Shown: positions 41,593-51,610, counted from the stretch's first letter. The stretch: 64,000 bases of DNA from Pararhodobacter zhoushanensis (GCF_025949695.1 NZ_JAPDFL010000001.1:2979501-3043500); one strand, 5' to 3'. Program-made: numbers and translations. Notes: generated by a model not told the origin, from the sequence alone.

Positions 41593-43776
41593 GTGCCACG
41601 CACCACGCACAAGACCGGGACCTTGGGCAGGATCGCGATCGCGACTCTGGTGAAGGTTCATGCCTGCGTGTTGGTGGCCGGTCTGGCCGCGCCGCTGCTT
41701 GCCCCCGCCCCCGCCCGTGCGCAAACGACAGCGACGGTGATGGCCGATCAGGTCTATGTTGACGGATCGGGCCGGCTGGTGGCCTCGGGCGCGGTGGAGA
41801 TCTGGCAGGGGTCGGTGCGCGTCACGGCCGAGCGGGTGATGTTCGACCGGGTCAGTGATGCGCTGGATATTCAGGGGCCGATCACCATCAGCGATGGCCC
41901 CGATCAGGTGGTGATGGCCGATGCGGCGCAGCTCAGCCCCAATTTGCGCGCCGGACTGGTGACCTCGGCCCGGGTGGTGCTGAATCAGCAGTTGCAGATT
42001 GCCGCCGCGCGGATCGAAGCCGGCGTGAACGGTGTCAGCCAGATGGAAGCCGTCGTTGCGTCGAGCTGCCCGGTCTGTGCCTCGGACCCGACGCCGCTGT
42101 GGGAAATCCGCGCCGACCGGGTGATTCATGACGACAATACCGGGCGGATCCAGTTTCAGCGCGCGCAGTTCCGCTTTGCCGGGGTGCCGATCCTGTACGC
42201 GCCACGCCTGAACCTGCCCGCCCCGGGCACGACCCGGCTGCGCGGCATGCTGCGGCCCGAGGTCAGTCTGGACAGCGATCTGGGTCTGCAGGCGGGCATC
42301 CCCTATTTCATCCCCTTCGGGGACACCAGCGACCTGACGCTGACGCCCCGGGCGTCGTCGCGGGGTATGGTGTCACTGGGCTTTCGCTATCGGTTGGCGC
42401 GGCAGAACGGCGGGATCGAGATGGGCGGACAGATCTCGCGCGATGAGCTGCTGCCGGGGCGAACGCGCGGCTATGGCTATGTGCGCGCGCTGTTCCATCT
42501 GGCCAATGACTGGGTTTTGTCGGCCGATGTGCTGGCAGCATCCGAGCGCAGCTATCTTGAGACCTATGACATCACCAGTGAAGCCCGGCTGCGTGGTCAT
42601 GTAACGCTGGAACGTATCCGCCGCGATCAGGCGGTCCGGGCGCGCTTTCTTGGCTTTTATTCGATGCGTCTGGCGGATGACAACGACACGCTGCCCAACG
42701 CCGCCACGCAGGTCGATGCCGAGCATCACCACAGCCTTGCCGGGGGCGACCTGACGCTTGGCATGGGGGCGACGGCCTTTGTGCGCCATTCCTCGCTTGA
42801 CGGGGTTCAGGGGCGTGACGTGGCGCGGGCGCATGTGCGTCTGAGCTGGCGGCGCAGCGCGATCCTGCCGGGCGGCATTGTCGCCACCGGCGCGTTGGCC
42901 GGTCGGTTCGATCATGTCCGCGTCGACGACGACAGCGCCTATCCCGACCCGCTGAACCGACAGGCGGCGCAGGCGATGGTCGAACTGCGCTGGCCCTGGG
43001 CCACCACCACCGACAGCGGTGCACGCCATGTGATCGAGCCGGTGATGCAGGTGATCGACAGCCGCCGCAACGGCGTGACGCTGCCCAATGACGACAACAC
43101 CATGCCAGAACTGGACGCGGGCAATCTGTTCGCCCTGACCCGCTCGTCCGCCGAAGGTGCGCCGGATGACGGCGCGCGGATCAACGCCGGTTTGCGGTGG
43201 GCCCGGCAGGATGCAAGCAGCTGGTCGACCGAGGCGCTGGTCGGGCGCATCTGGCGCCGCGATACGCTGGCAGGCTTTGATCCGGCGCATGTGCAGCCCC
43301 TGGGCGGGGCGCGGTCGGACTGGTTGCTGGCCGGACGGCTGAGCCATTCGGACGGCTATGCGCTGACCCTGCGGATGCTGCTGGACGATGACGCCAATGT
43401 GACCCGGGCCGAGACCAATTTCGCCTGGGCCGGGGACCGGACCGAGGTATCAACGAGCTATCTGTACCTGCCCGCCAGCAGCTTCGAGGCGCGCACGGTC
43501 ACGCTGAGCGAATGGTCACTGGACGTGAAGCACGAGTTGAACAACGGCTGGCGAACCACGGTGGGCTGGGACTATGACGTGGCGCAAAGCATCTTCGCGG
43601 CGGCACGGACCGGACTGGCCTATAGCAACGAGTGTCTGGCGGTCAATCTGACGCTGGCGCGGCACTTTGTGACGGCGACGAATCCCTCGGCCTCGACCCG
43701 GTTCAACATGCGGGTCGAGCTGTTGGGAATCGGCGGACGCGCGCCCAACAGCAGCGGGCGCACCTGCCGCGCCTGA
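41593..43776 (+). CDS. lptD: LPS-assembly outer-membrane protein LptD
   Basis: 727 residues from a GTG at 41593 with a GGAGGACGG site. A signal peptide ends at APARAQ (about residue 44). The periplasmic jellyroll (about 48-190, VMADQVYVDGSGRLVASGAVE) is followed by a beta-barrel of some 500 residues with alternating strands. Cysteines in CPVC and near the C-terminus (NECLAV, RTCRA) can form the disulfides needed for LptD folding. It receives LPS from LptF/LptG via LptA/C and inserts it into the outer leaflet with LptE. Confidence 0.95.
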   Translation: MPRTTHKTGTLGRIAIATLVKVHACVLVAGLAAPLLAPAPARAQTTATVMADQVYVDGSGRLVASGAVEIWQGSVRVTAERVMFDRVSDALDIQGPITISDGPDQVVMADAAQLSPNLRAGLVTSARVVLNQQLQIAAARIEAGVNGVSQMEAVVASSCPVCASDPTPLWEIRADRVIHDDNTGRIQFQRAQFRFAGVPILYAPRLNLPAPGTTRLRGMLRPEVSLDSDLGLQAGIPYFIPFGDTSDLTLTPRASSRGMVSLGFRYRLARQNGGIEMGGQISRDELLPGRTRGYGYVRALFHLANDWVLSADVLAASERSYLETYDITSEARLRGHVTLERIRRDQAVRARFLGFYSMRLADDNDTLPNAATQVDAEHHHSLAGGDLTLGMGATAFVRHSSLDGVQGRDVARAHVRLSWRRSAILPGGIVATGALAGRFDHVRVDDDSAYPDPLNRQAAQAMVELRWPWATTTDSGARHVIEPVMQVIDSRRNGVTLPNDDNTMPELDAGNLFALTRSSAEGAPDDGARINAGLRWARQDASSWSTEALVGRIWRRDTLAGFDPAHVQPLGGARSDWLLAGRLSHSDGYALTLRMLLDDDANVTRAETNFAWAGDRTEVSTSYLYLPASSFEARTVTLSEWSLDVKHELNNGWRTTVGWDYDVAQSIFAAARTGLAYSNECLAVNLTLARHFVTATNPSASTRFNMRVELLGIGGRAPNSSGRTCRA

Positions 43777-43850
43777 GCGGACCCTTTTCATCCCGTGCGC
43801 GACCGGCTAGGCCGGGGCGAACGGCACGACGAACAGAACGGATTGCTGCA

Positions 43851-45116
43851 ATGCACGCTATGCTTTTCCGCCCCACCCTTTTCAAAACCGCACCGCGTGT
43901 GCTGCTGGGCCTGTTCATGGCCGCGGCGGTCGCGCTGGCCGCGCCTGCGGCGCAAGCACAATCGCCCTTTGCCGCGGCGCTTTATGTCAATGACGACGCG
44001 GTCACGAATTACGAGATCACGCAGAAGATGCGCTTTCTCGAATTCATCGGGGTTACCAACGCCGACATGCGCCAGCTGGCCATTGAACGGCTGATCGAGG
44101 ACCGGCTGCAGTTGCAGGAAGCCTCGCGGCTCGGTGGCCGGGTGACGCCCGACATCATGGCAGCCGGGATGAGCGAATTCGCCGCCCGCGCCGAACTGAC
44201 GACCGAGGAAATGGTCACCCGCATGGGTCAGGCCGGGATCGACCGCGAGACGTTCGAGACGTTCATCCGCTCGGGCGTGTTGTGGCGCGAGCTGATCCAG
44301 CAGCTCTATGGTGCGCAGGTGTCGATCACCAACGCGCAGATCGATCAGGCGCTGTCGGTTGAGGGCATACAGCCGTCGACCGAGGTGTTGATCTCGGAGA
44401 TTTTCCTGCCCTCGGATCCGCAATTCGCCGAGGCTGTGCAGCGCATCATCCCGCAGATCGAACGGATCACCACCGAAGCCGAGTTTGCCAATGCCGCGCG
44501 TCAGGTTTCGGCCGCGCCATCCGGCCCGTCGGGCGGGCGCGTGGAACGCTGGATCAACGTGCAGGCCGTCCCCGAACCCGTCGGCCCGGCCATGGCCACG
44601 GCCGCCGTGGGCACCGTGTTCGGCCCGCTGGACATGCCGGGTGCCTATGCGTTCTTCCAGCTGCGCGCGCGCCGCGATCTGCGCGCGGTGCCGTCCGAGG
44701 CGATCGAGCTTGACTACCGCCGCGCCGATATCCCCGGCGGGCTGAGCGACACCAACCGCGCCGCGGTGGCCCGCATCCGCGACAACGTGGACAGCTGCGT
44801 CGATTTCGACGCCGTCGTGTTGCGCACCTTCCCGGAACTGCCGCTGACGGCGGTTCAGACTCTGACCGAGCGTCAAAGCGCCCTGTCCTCGGGCGTGCGC
44901 GGCGAGCTGGAGCGGCTGAACGCCGGTGAACTGAGCGCCAGCATGGTCGAGAACGGCCAGCTGGCGGTGATGATGCTCTGCGCGCGCCGGGTGGCCACCG
45001 ATGCCGCCCCGGCCCGCAGCGCGGTCCGCGCCGGGCTGTTGAATCAGGCGCTTGAAGGTCAGGCGGCGATCTACCTGCAGCGCCTGCGCGCCGAGGCCGA
45101 CATCCGGTATCCGTGA
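43851..45116 (+). CDS. surA: SurA-type periplasmic chaperone / peptidyl-prolyl isomerase
   Basis: 421 residues from the ATG at 43851. The signal peptide ends at AAQAQ (about residue 37). The N-terminal SurA chaperone domain (about 42-185) starts ALYVNDDAVTNYEI and includes RLIEDRLQLQEA. One parvulin-like region follows (about 190-305, VLISEIFLPSD ... FFQLRARRDL), less conserved than in enterobacterial SurA. It guides outer-membrane proteins, including LptD encoded just upstream. The stop overlaps the pdxA start. Confidence 0.92.
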   Translation: MHAMLFRPTLFKTAPRVLLGLFMAAAVALAAPAAQAQSPFAAALYVNDDAVTNYEITQKMRFLEFIGVTNADMRQLAIERLIEDRLQLQEASRLGGRVTPDIMAAGMSEFAARAELTTEEMVTRMGQAGIDRETFETFIRSGVLWRELIQQLYGAQVSITNAQIDQALSVEGIQPSTEVLISEIFLPSDPQFAEAVQRIIPQIERITTEAEFANAARQVSAAPSGPSGGRVERWINVQAVPEPVGPAMATAAVGTVFGPLDMPGAYAFFQLRARRDLRAVPSEAIELDYRRADIPGGLSDTNRAAVARIRDNVDSCVDFDAVVLRTFPELPLTAVQTLTERQSALSSGVRGELERLNAGELSASMVENGQLAVMMLCARRVATDAAPARSAVRAGLLNQALEGQAAIYLQRLRAEADIRYP

Positions 45117-46090
45117 TGTCGCGCGCTTCGCTGAGTGCACCGCTGGCCGTCACCTGTGGCGATCCCTCGGGCGTCGGGCCTGAACTGGCGGCCCGGATTG
45201 CCGCGCAGGGTGCGCCCGCGCCGATGGTGTGGATCGGCGATCCCCGCCATCTGCCCGAGGGCACGCGCTGGGAAGCGGTCGAGCATCCCTCGCAACCGGT
45301 GGCGCCCGGTGCGCTGGCCGTGTTGCCGCTGACCTTTGCAGGCCCGGCCAGCCCCGGCCGCCCCGATCCCGCCAATGCCGCCGGAACCATCGCCGCCATC
45401 GAACGGGCGGTGGCGCTGGTGCAGGACGGGGCCTGTTCGGCGGTGGTTACGGCGCCGATCAACAAGAAGGCGCTGAAAGACGGCGCGGGCTTTGCCTTTC
45501 CCGGTCATACCGAGTTTCTGGCCCATCTTGCCGGCGGTGCGGATGTGGTGATGATGCTCGCTTGCCCCGAGTTGCGGGTGGTGCCGGCGACAATCCATAT
45601 CGCGCTGGCCGATGTCCCGCAGGCGCTGACCGCCGATCTGCTGCGCCGCACCATCACAATCACCCGCGCGGCACTGATCCGCGATTTCGGCCTGACCGCG
45701 CCGCGCATCGCCGTCGCCGGGCTGAACCCGCATGCGGGCGAAGGCGGCGCGATGGGGCGTGAAGAGCTGGCGATGATCGCGCCCCTGCTGGCCGAGATGC
45801 GGGCCGAGGGGCTCGATCTGCAAGGCCCCCTGCCCGCCGACACGATGTTCCACGCCGCCGCCCGCGCGCGCTATGACGCGGCGGTGTGCATGTACCACGA
45901 TCAGGCGCTGATCCCGATCAAGACGATTGATTTCTCGGGTGGGGTGAATGTGACGCTGGGGCTGCCGTTTGTGCGCACCTCGCCGGATCACGGCACGGCC
46001 TATGACATTGCCGGGCAAGGGGTGGCCGATCCGACCTCGATGCGGGCGGCGATGGTCATGGCCTGGGACATGGCGCAGGCGCGGGGTTAG
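45116..46090 (+). CDS. pdxA: 4-hydroxythreonine-4-phosphate dehydrogenase
   Basis: 324 residues from the ATG at 45116, overlapping the surA stop (TGATG). It oxidises 4-phosphohydroxy-threonine in the DXP-independent steps of vitamin B6 synthesis with NAD. Family segments are LAVTCGDPSGVGPELAAR at the start, TAPINKKALKDGAG, FPGHTEFLA, and the metal/substrate histidines in MYHDQALIPIKT and SPDHGTAYD. Its position between surA and ksgA is conserved in proteobacteria. Confidence 0.95.
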   Translation: MSRASLSAPLAVTCGDPSGVGPELAARIAAQGAPAPMVWIGDPRHLPEGTRWEAVEHPSQPVAPGALAVLPLTFAGPASPGRPDPANAAGTIAAIERAVALVQDGACSAVVTAPINKKALKDGAGFAFPGHTEFLAHLAGGADVVMMLACPELRVVPATIHIALADVPQALTADLLRRTITITRAALIRDFGLTAPRIAVAGLNPHAGEGGAMGREELAMIAPLLAEMRAEGLDLQGPLPADTMFHAAARARYDAAVCMYHDQALIPIKTIDFSGGVNVTLGLPFVRTSPDHGTAYDIAGQGVADPTSMRAAMVMAWDMAQARG

Positions 46091-46243
46091 GGGCGGTGCG
46101 GCGTAAGGTGGGGTTGAACCCCACCCTACGGGCGCTTGAAATCAGCGGCGGTCAAGTTTTGTCGCGCGGGCGCGCGTGACGCACCGCGTCCAGCGCCCTT
46201 GCCTTGGGCGCGGTTTTGGCGGATTGAGACAGCATGAGCCAGA

Positions 46244-47068
46244 TTGACGGACTTCCCCCTGCGTGACGTGATCGCCCAGCATGATTTGCAGGCGAAAAAG
46301 GCGTTGGGGCAGAATTTCCTGCTGGACCTCAACCTGACCGCGCGGATTGCGCGGGCAGCGGGGGATCTGAAAGGCTCGGATATCCTTGAGGTCGGCCCCG
46401 GCCCCGGTGGCCTGACGCGCGGCCTGTTGGCCGAAGGCGCGCGCCGGGTGCTGGCGATCGAGAAAGACCCGCGCTGCCTGCCCGCGCTGGCCGAGATCGC
46501 GGCGGCCTATCCCGGACGGCTGGAAGTGATCGAGGGCGACGCGCTGCAGATCGACCCGCTGGCGCATCTGACGCCGCCGATCAAGATCTGCGCCAACCTG
46601 CCCTATAACGTCGGCACCGAGCTGCTGGTGCGCTGGCTGACGCCCGCGCAATGGCCGCCGGTGTGGTCGTCGCTGACGCTGATGTTCCAGAAGGAAGTTG
46701 CCGAGCGGATCGTGGCGAAACCCGGCTCGAAGGCCTACGGCCGGCTGGCGCTGCTGGCGCAATGGCGCTGCGAGGCGCGGATCGTGCTGACATTGCCCCC
46801 CAGCGCCTTCACGCCGCCGCCCAAGATCGACAGCGCCGTGGTGCATCTGACCGCCCTGCCCGAGCCGCGCTTTCCGGCCCCGGCGAAGACGCTGGAGCGG
46901 GTGGTTGCGGCGGGCTTCAACCAGCGCCGCAAGATGCTGCGCTCGGCGCTCAAGGGGCTGGACCCGCAGATCGAGGCGCGTCTGACCCGGCTGGGAATCG
47001 CCCCGACGGCGCGGGCCGAAGAGATCGGGCTCGAGCAATTCTGCGCCCTTGCTCGGGACTTTGGTTAA
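46244..47068 (+). CDS. ksgA: 16S rRNA (adenine1518/1519-N6)-dimethyltransferase
   Basis: 274 residues in the open frame from a TTG at 46244; motifs include GQNFLLDLN, the SAM-binding [14 protein letters not shown] and the NLPY catalytic motif (ANLPYNVGT). KsgA dimethylates two adjacent adenines in small-subunit rRNA. The expected N-terminus ([15 protein letters not shown]) starts at the ATG at 46233 but runs out of frame. Adding one C to the C-run at 46255-46259 restores it, giving 278 residues. The given start is therefore a consequence of a probable one-base deletion. Confidence 0.93.
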   Translation: MTDFPLRDVIAQHDLQAKKALGQNFLLDLNLTARIARAAGDLKGSDILEVGPGPGGLTRGLLAEGARRVLAIEKDPRCLPALAEIAAAYPGRLEVIEGDALQIDPLAHLTPPIKICANLPYNVGTELLVRWLTPAQWPPVWSSLTLMFQKEVAERIVAKPGSKAYGRLALLAQWRCEARIVLTLPPSAFTPPPKIDSAVVHLTALPEPRFPAPAKTLERVVAAGFNQRRKMLRSALKGLDPQIEARLTRLGIAPTARAEEIGLEQFCALARDFG

Positions 47069-47311
47069 GCCCTGACCGGCGCGGCGCGGTTGCAGCCGCA
47101 GTTTCGCCCAACTTCGCAGGCAGGTCGGGTTCATCGGGCGTTAACCCGATTCGGAAACAATCCTTTTCCCGTTTTCCGGGGCATGCCGTGGATCATGCCG
47201 CTTTCTTGCCACATTTCGGCAAGAGAGCGCCGCATTTCGGCCACCGCGTCACCCTAAAAAGACAGGAAGTCGAAGCGCTCTTCCGCGTTTCTCAGGTGAC
47301 AGGTGACCCTT

Positions 47312-48580
47312 ATGCGCAATGCTCTGATGGCAAAACATCCGGTACGCACACGCCGTCTGGCGGTGCAACTGGCAGCGTTTCGCCGCGCCGACTCTGGCTC
47401 GATGGCCGTGCTCAGCGTGTTCATCTTTGTGGCAATGATCCTGTTTGGCGGGCTGGCGGTTGACCTGATGCGCCACGAGAACGAGCGGTTGCGCATGCAA
47501 GGGGTTGCCGACCGCGCGGTGCTGGCCGCGACGATGCTGCGCGACAATACCTCGGGCGCGACGCCCGAGCAGATCTTGCACGCCTATTTCGCTGCTGAAG
47601 GGCTTGATGAGCAGTTGGGCAACAATTTCAGCGTGGTCGACGGCGAAGACGGCGGGCGCACGGTCACGGTCGCGCCTGCGGCAACGGTTCCGTCGCTGTT
47701 CATGCGCCTGGTGGGGGTCAATGACTTTGCTGTGGCGACCCCGGCGCGGGCGCATGAAACGCTGGGGGCCGGGCTGAAGCTGGAAATCGTCATGGTGCTT
47801 GACGTGTCAGGCTCGATGAACGGACAGCAGAAGATCGGCATGATGCAGACGGCGGCAACCCAGCTGGTCAATTCGCTGCTGACCGATGATATCCAACCCG
47901 GCGATGTGGCGATCACCATGGTGCCCTATGACACATGGGTGCTGCCACCCGCAGGGTTTCTCAATCAGTTCACCAACTTGCAGGGCAGCGGCGCGTGCAA
48001 TGACTGGACGTTGTGGAATTCGGTGGTCAACGGCCTGACCCAATCCTCGCAACGCCGCAATTGTAACACGGCAAGCTGGCGCACGGTGCGTCCCTATCTG
48101 AGCAACGCGGCCACCGCCGGGACCTATATCACCGAACTGCGCGCGTCGGGCACGACCTCGATCGATCTGGGGATCCGTTACGGGGCGCTGTTCTTCGACC
48201 CCTCGCTGCGTCCGGCAATCAGCGCGCTGATTGCCAATGGCGACATCGACCCGGTGTTCGAGGGTCGGCCTTATGACTGGAACGAGCCGAACGTGGTGCG
48301 CGCGCTGATCCTGCTGACGGATGGCGAGAATTGCTGCGGCGAGCGGTATGCCGACGGGATTCAGGACACCAATTCAACGGCGACCTGCGACGCGCTCAAG
48401 GATCAGGGCATCCTGATCTATTCCATCGCCTATCAGGCCCCGCCCGCCGGTGCCGCGCTGATGCAAAGCTGTGCCTCGTCGGCCAGCCATTATTTCAACA
48501 CCACCGCTGACGGCATCGTCGACGTGTTCCAGGGCATCGCCAACAGCGTGCAGACGCAAGCGCTGAGGTTGACGCTGTGA
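47312..48580 (+). CDS. TadG-like pilus-associated protein with von Willebrand factor A domain
   Basis: 422 residues from the ATG at 47312 (a GTG at 47303 is also possible). A basic N-terminus and one membrane helix (about 32-53, within DSGSMAVLSVFIFVAMILFG) form the TadE/TadG-type anchor. The VWA domain begins at about residue 156, with the metal-binding motif DVSGSM at 164-169 and a later LLTDGENCC segment. Paired cysteines occur in the long insertions. Tad pili or their assembly need such proteins; adhesion or tip functions are proposed for VWA versions. It overlaps the next gene by four bases. Confidence 0.86.
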   Translation: MRNALMAKHPVRTRRLAVQLAAFRRADSGSMAVLSVFIFVAMILFGGLAVDLMRHENERLRMQGVADRAVLAATMLRDNTSGATPEQILHAYFAAEGLDEQLGNNFSVVDGEDGGRTVTVAPAATVPSLFMRLVGVNDFAVATPARAHETLGAGLKLEIVMVLDVSGSMNGQQKIGMMQTAATQLVNSLLTDDIQPGDVAITMVPYDTWVLPPAGFLNQFTNLQGSGACNDWTLWNSVVNGLTQSSQRRNCNTASWRTVRPYLSNAATAGTYITELRASGTTSIDLGIRYGALFFDPSLRPAISALIANGDIDPVFEGRPYDWNEPNVVRALILLTDGENCCGERYADGIQDTNSTATCDALKDQGILIYSIAYQAPPAGAALMQSCASSASHYFNTTADGIVDVFQGIANSVQTQALRLTL

Positions 48581-49113
48581 CCGGTCCCCGTTCCCTGTGG
48601 CGCCACTTCGCGCGCTCGCAAAGCGGCACCGCGACGATCGAGTTCGTGATCATGGTGCCGCTGGCGCTGGCGTTCCTGTTCTCGGCCATCGACTATGGCG
48701 TGGTGATGATCCGGCAGGTGTTTCTGGATCGCGCGGTGGATATCGCCGTGCGGCAGGTGCGGCTGGGCAATGTGTCGGCCACCAGCTACGCCGGGTTTCG
48801 CGCGCAGGTCTGCGAAAACACCTTCTTGCTGGCCGATTGTGAAAGCAACATCGCCATCGAATTGCGCCCGGTGAATACCACGACCTGGGCCGGGCTGGAT
48901 CAGCCTGCCCAATGCGTGAACCGCGCGCAGAACATCAGCCCGGTGCTGTCCTTTGTGCCGTCAAGCGGATCGCAGGTCCTGATGCTGATCCGCGTCTGCG
49001 TCGTCGCCGATCCGTTCATCGACCTGACCGGCATCGTTCTGGGCATGCCCGTCGACGAGTCGGGCGGCTTTTATCTGGTGTCGAACGCCGCCTTTGCCAA
49101 CGAACCCGCGTGA
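48577..49113 (+). CDS. TadE-like pilus assembly protein
   Basis: 178 residues from a GTG at 48577, overlapping the previous stop. The N-terminus has the TadE signature: a short basic leader, SGTATIEFVIMVPLALAFLF and a membrane helix. The conserved Glu of TadE is in TIEF. The rest is periplasmic with a few cysteines (VCENTFLLADC). It is a minor pseudopilin-like subunit candidate. It is followed by a third TadE-like gene 8 bases downstream. Confidence 0.85.
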   Translation: MTGPRSLWRHFARSQSGTATIEFVIMVPLALAFLFSAIDYGVVMIRQVFLDRAVDIAVRQVRLGNVSATSYAGFRAQVCENTFLLADCESNIAIELRPVNTTTWAGLDQPAQCVNRAQNISPVLSFVPSSGSQVLMLIRVCVVADPFIDLTGIVLGMPVDESGGFYLVSNAAFANEPA

Positions 49114-49121
49114 GGACCATC

Positions 49122-50957
49122 ATGAGACATCTCTTTACGCTCCTCTTCGCCCGCCACCGCCTGAGCCGTCTGAAAGACGAGCGCGGATCGGTCGCGGTCG
49201 AGTTTGTGATCACCCTGCCCCTGCTCTTGTGGGGGCTGGTGGCGACGGTGGTGTTCTTTGAAGGCTACAAGGCCCGCTACAACGCCCAGATGGCCGCGCA
49301 GACCGTGGCCGATATCATGTCGCGTGAAACCGACCTGTTCACCGGCAACTATATCGAAGGCCTGAACAACGTTTTCGACTTTCTGGCGGACAGCGAGTAT
49401 CCCACGCGCATCCGCGTGTCGTCGGTGATCTGGGACAGCACAACCGAGCGGAACCGCCTGCAATGGTCCTATGCCACGCGCAACATGGCACCGCTGCCGG
49501 AAAACACGTTCGAGCTGCTGCAGAACGATGATACCGCGACCTTGCTGGCCGAGTTCGGCGAGGATACGTCGTTCTCCTTCACCGGCGCTGCCGCGCAGAT
49601 GCCTGTCAGCGATCTCGCCAGCCGCATCCCGCCGGTTCTGCCGGGTGAGGCCCTTCTGCTGGTCGAGACCTTCGCGCTGTGGGAGCCTTTCGCCAGCGTC
49701 GGCGTGGGCAATCTGCGCTTTGCCCCGGTGGTCGTTGTGCGCCCGCGCTTCGCGCCATGGATCAATTTCGAAGGCGTCGAGACGATCTATCCCGAGGCCG
49801 ATTACGAGGTTGCGTGGACCGGCTCGGGCAATGCCTCGCTGCCTGATCCGAACGATCCTGACGAACCGGACGTCGAGCCGCCCGCAGGGACGACCTATGC
49901 GTTCGAAAACTCTGTGACCACGGGCTTCTCGTCGACCACCGTAACCGCTGGCGGGCCGACGGGCCGGTATCTGGGGCCGTTCGGGGCCTCGACCTATAAC
50001 AACCCGGTGACGCTGAGCGTGGCGCTGCCGGCGGCCAACACGAATGCCAGCATCGCTTTCGACCTGTTCATCATCGACACCTGGGACGCGTATAACGCCA
50101 GCTGGGCCCCCAGCTATGGCGACAACTTCACGCTGATGTACAACGGTCAGCCGATTTCGCTGGATCTGTTCGACACCGCGTTAAGCGCGCCCTTCAACAA
50201 CGCGCGCACCAGCGCCGGGTATATCGACGCTGTGACCTATGGTGTCACGATGACCCGCACCTCGTCGGGCACCAATTTCACCGGGTCGGCTGATCATGAT
50301 TCGGCCTGGCGCGTGGTCGTCACGCTTCAGAACGCGCCGCAAAACTTCACGCTGGGCTTCTCGGCCTCGGTGCAGGAGTCGCTGGCAAACGAAAGCTTCG
50401 GCATCGACAACCTGACCATTGCCTCGTCAGGGAGTGGAACGCCGCCAGCGTTCACCGCCAACGCAGGCAGTCTGCAAACCCGCGACCCGCACACGCGCTT
50501 TGCGCGCTATTCGGGCTGCCCGGAATATCGGATTTCCGCCCCCTGGCTGACGATGACCCGCTCGGACCTGACCACCGGCATCACCATGCCCCGCGAGGCA
50601 GGCGGTCCGACCGATGCCAGCCGCTGCGCCGCCAGCGGCGGGCGCGGGTGGGTCCATGCGTCGCCGCATCTGGTTCTCAACTATGACGCGCAAGGCGTGG
50701 TCAACGGCAGTTCGGGCCTGCTGATCCGCACCAATGACTACAACAACGGCGGCACCTGTGACACGACGCTGTTCGTGCGCGACCCCAACGGGCAGTGGTG
50801 GTTCAACGACGATGTGTCCAACACGAACTATAGCAGAGACTATAATTCACGGTTGCAGATCGCCGGTGCGACATCCGGCCAGTACGAGATCTGGCTGGGC
50901 ACCTATGGGTCGAGCCGCTGCACGTCGGATCTGAGCATCAGCCGCTACACCCGCTAA
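49122..50957 (+). CDS. TadE-like protein with an unusually long C-terminal extracellular extension
   Basis: 611 residues; TadE proteins usually have about 150-220. Residues 1-235 are TadE-like: GSVAVEFVITLPLLL (22-36) and one membrane helix, then a soluble domain. An acidic/proline linker (240-256, DPNDPDEPDVEPP) leads to a beta-rich domain of about 180 residues (from 258). The last 110 residues resemble a bacterial pre-peptidase C-terminal domain (LLIRTNDYNNGG ... GQYEIWLGTYGS). Cysteines are concentrated in the last third. The extension probably faces the outside and may bind a ligand. It closes the three-gene unit. Confidence 0.82.
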   Translation: MRHLFTLLFARHRLSRLKDERGSVAVEFVITLPLLLWGLVATVVFFEGYKARYNAQMAAQTVADIMSRETDLFTGNYIEGLNNVFDFLADSEYPTRIRVSSVIWDSTTERNRLQWSYATRNMAPLPENTFELLQNDDTATLLAEFGEDTSFSFTGAAAQMPVSDLASRIPPVLPGEALLLVETFALWEPFASVGVGNLRFAPVVVVRPRFAPWINFEGVETIYPEADYEVAWTGSGNASLPDPNDPDEPDVEPPAGTTYAFENSVTTGFSSTTVTAGGPTGRYLGPFGASTYNNPVTLSVALPAANTNASIAFDLFIIDTWDAYNASWAPSYGDNFTLMYNGQPISLDLFDTALSAPFNNARTSAGYIDAVTYGVTMTRTSSGTNFTGSADHDSAWRVVVTLQNAPQNFTLGFSASVQESLANESFGIDNLTIASSGSGTPPAFTANAGSLQTRDPHTRFARYSGCPEYRISAPWLTMTRSDLTTGITMPREAGGPTDASRCAASGGRGWVHASPHLVLNYDAQGVVNGSSGLLIRTNDYNNGGTCDTTLFVRDPNGQWWFNDDVSNTNYSRDYNSRLQIAGATSGQYEIWLGTYGSSRCTSDLSISRYTR

Positions 50958-51002
50958 GAATGCCAGCGCCAGCCCGTCCCCGACCGGGGCGGGCTGCATG
51001 CG

Positions 51003-51599
51003 TCAAGCGCGCGCGCCTGCGGCCTTGAGCACCATGTCGACATAGATCTCCTCGACCCGGTCGCGGCTGAGCCGCCCGCCCTCGCGAAACCACGTGTTCA
51101 CGCCGGTCAGCATGGCGATCAGGGCCATCGCGGCCAGTTTGGTATCGGGCACCGCCAGCGTACCCTCGTCCTGACCGGCGCGCAGGATGGTTTCCAGCTC
51201 GGTCTCATAGCGCTTGCGCAAGGCCTCAACGGTGGCGAAATTCGCGGGCGTGAGGTTGCGCAGCTCCATATAGGCGATGAACACGGCGTCGGCGCGGGCG
51301 GCGTGGAAACGAATATGGAAGCGCGCGAAATGCTGGAGCCGGGCGCGGGCATCGCCCAAGGGCGGTGTGCTGTCGGCCCAGGCGCCGAGCAGCGCGTCCA
51401 TGTGATCCTGCATCAGCTGAAACAGCAGGGTCTGCTTGTCGGCGGTGTAAAGATAGATCGCCCCGGCCTGCACGCCGACCTCGGCCGCGATCTGACGCAT
51501 CGAGACCGCGGCATAGCCGTCGCGCGCAAACAGCCGCAGCGCCGCGTCGCGCAGACGCGGGCCGGTGATCTCGGCGCGGGAACCGGGTTTGCGAGCCAT
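51003..51599 (-). CDS. TetR-family transcriptional regulator
   Basis: 198 residues. The helix-turn-helix (about 15-60) reads AALRLFARDGYAAVSMRQIAAEVGVQ and then AGAIYLYTADKQTLL, close to fatty-acid/branched-chain acyl-CoA regulators of the TetR_C type. A perfect 8+8 palindrome lies 12 bases before its start, so it is probably autoregulated. It converges with the TadE-like unit and is divergent from a lipoprotein gene. The ligand is unknown. Confidence 0.88.
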   Translation of the reverse strand: MARKPGSRAEITGPRLRDAALRLFARDGYAAVSMRQIAAEVGVQAGAIYLYTADKQTLLFQLMQDHMDALLGAWADSTPPLGDARARLQHFARFHIRFHAARADAVFIAYMELRNLTPANFATVEALRKRYETELETILRAGQDEGTLAVPDTKLAAMALIAMLTGVNTWFREGGRLSRDRVEEIYVDMVLKAAGARA

Positions 51600-51610
51600 G
51601 CGCCATTGTC

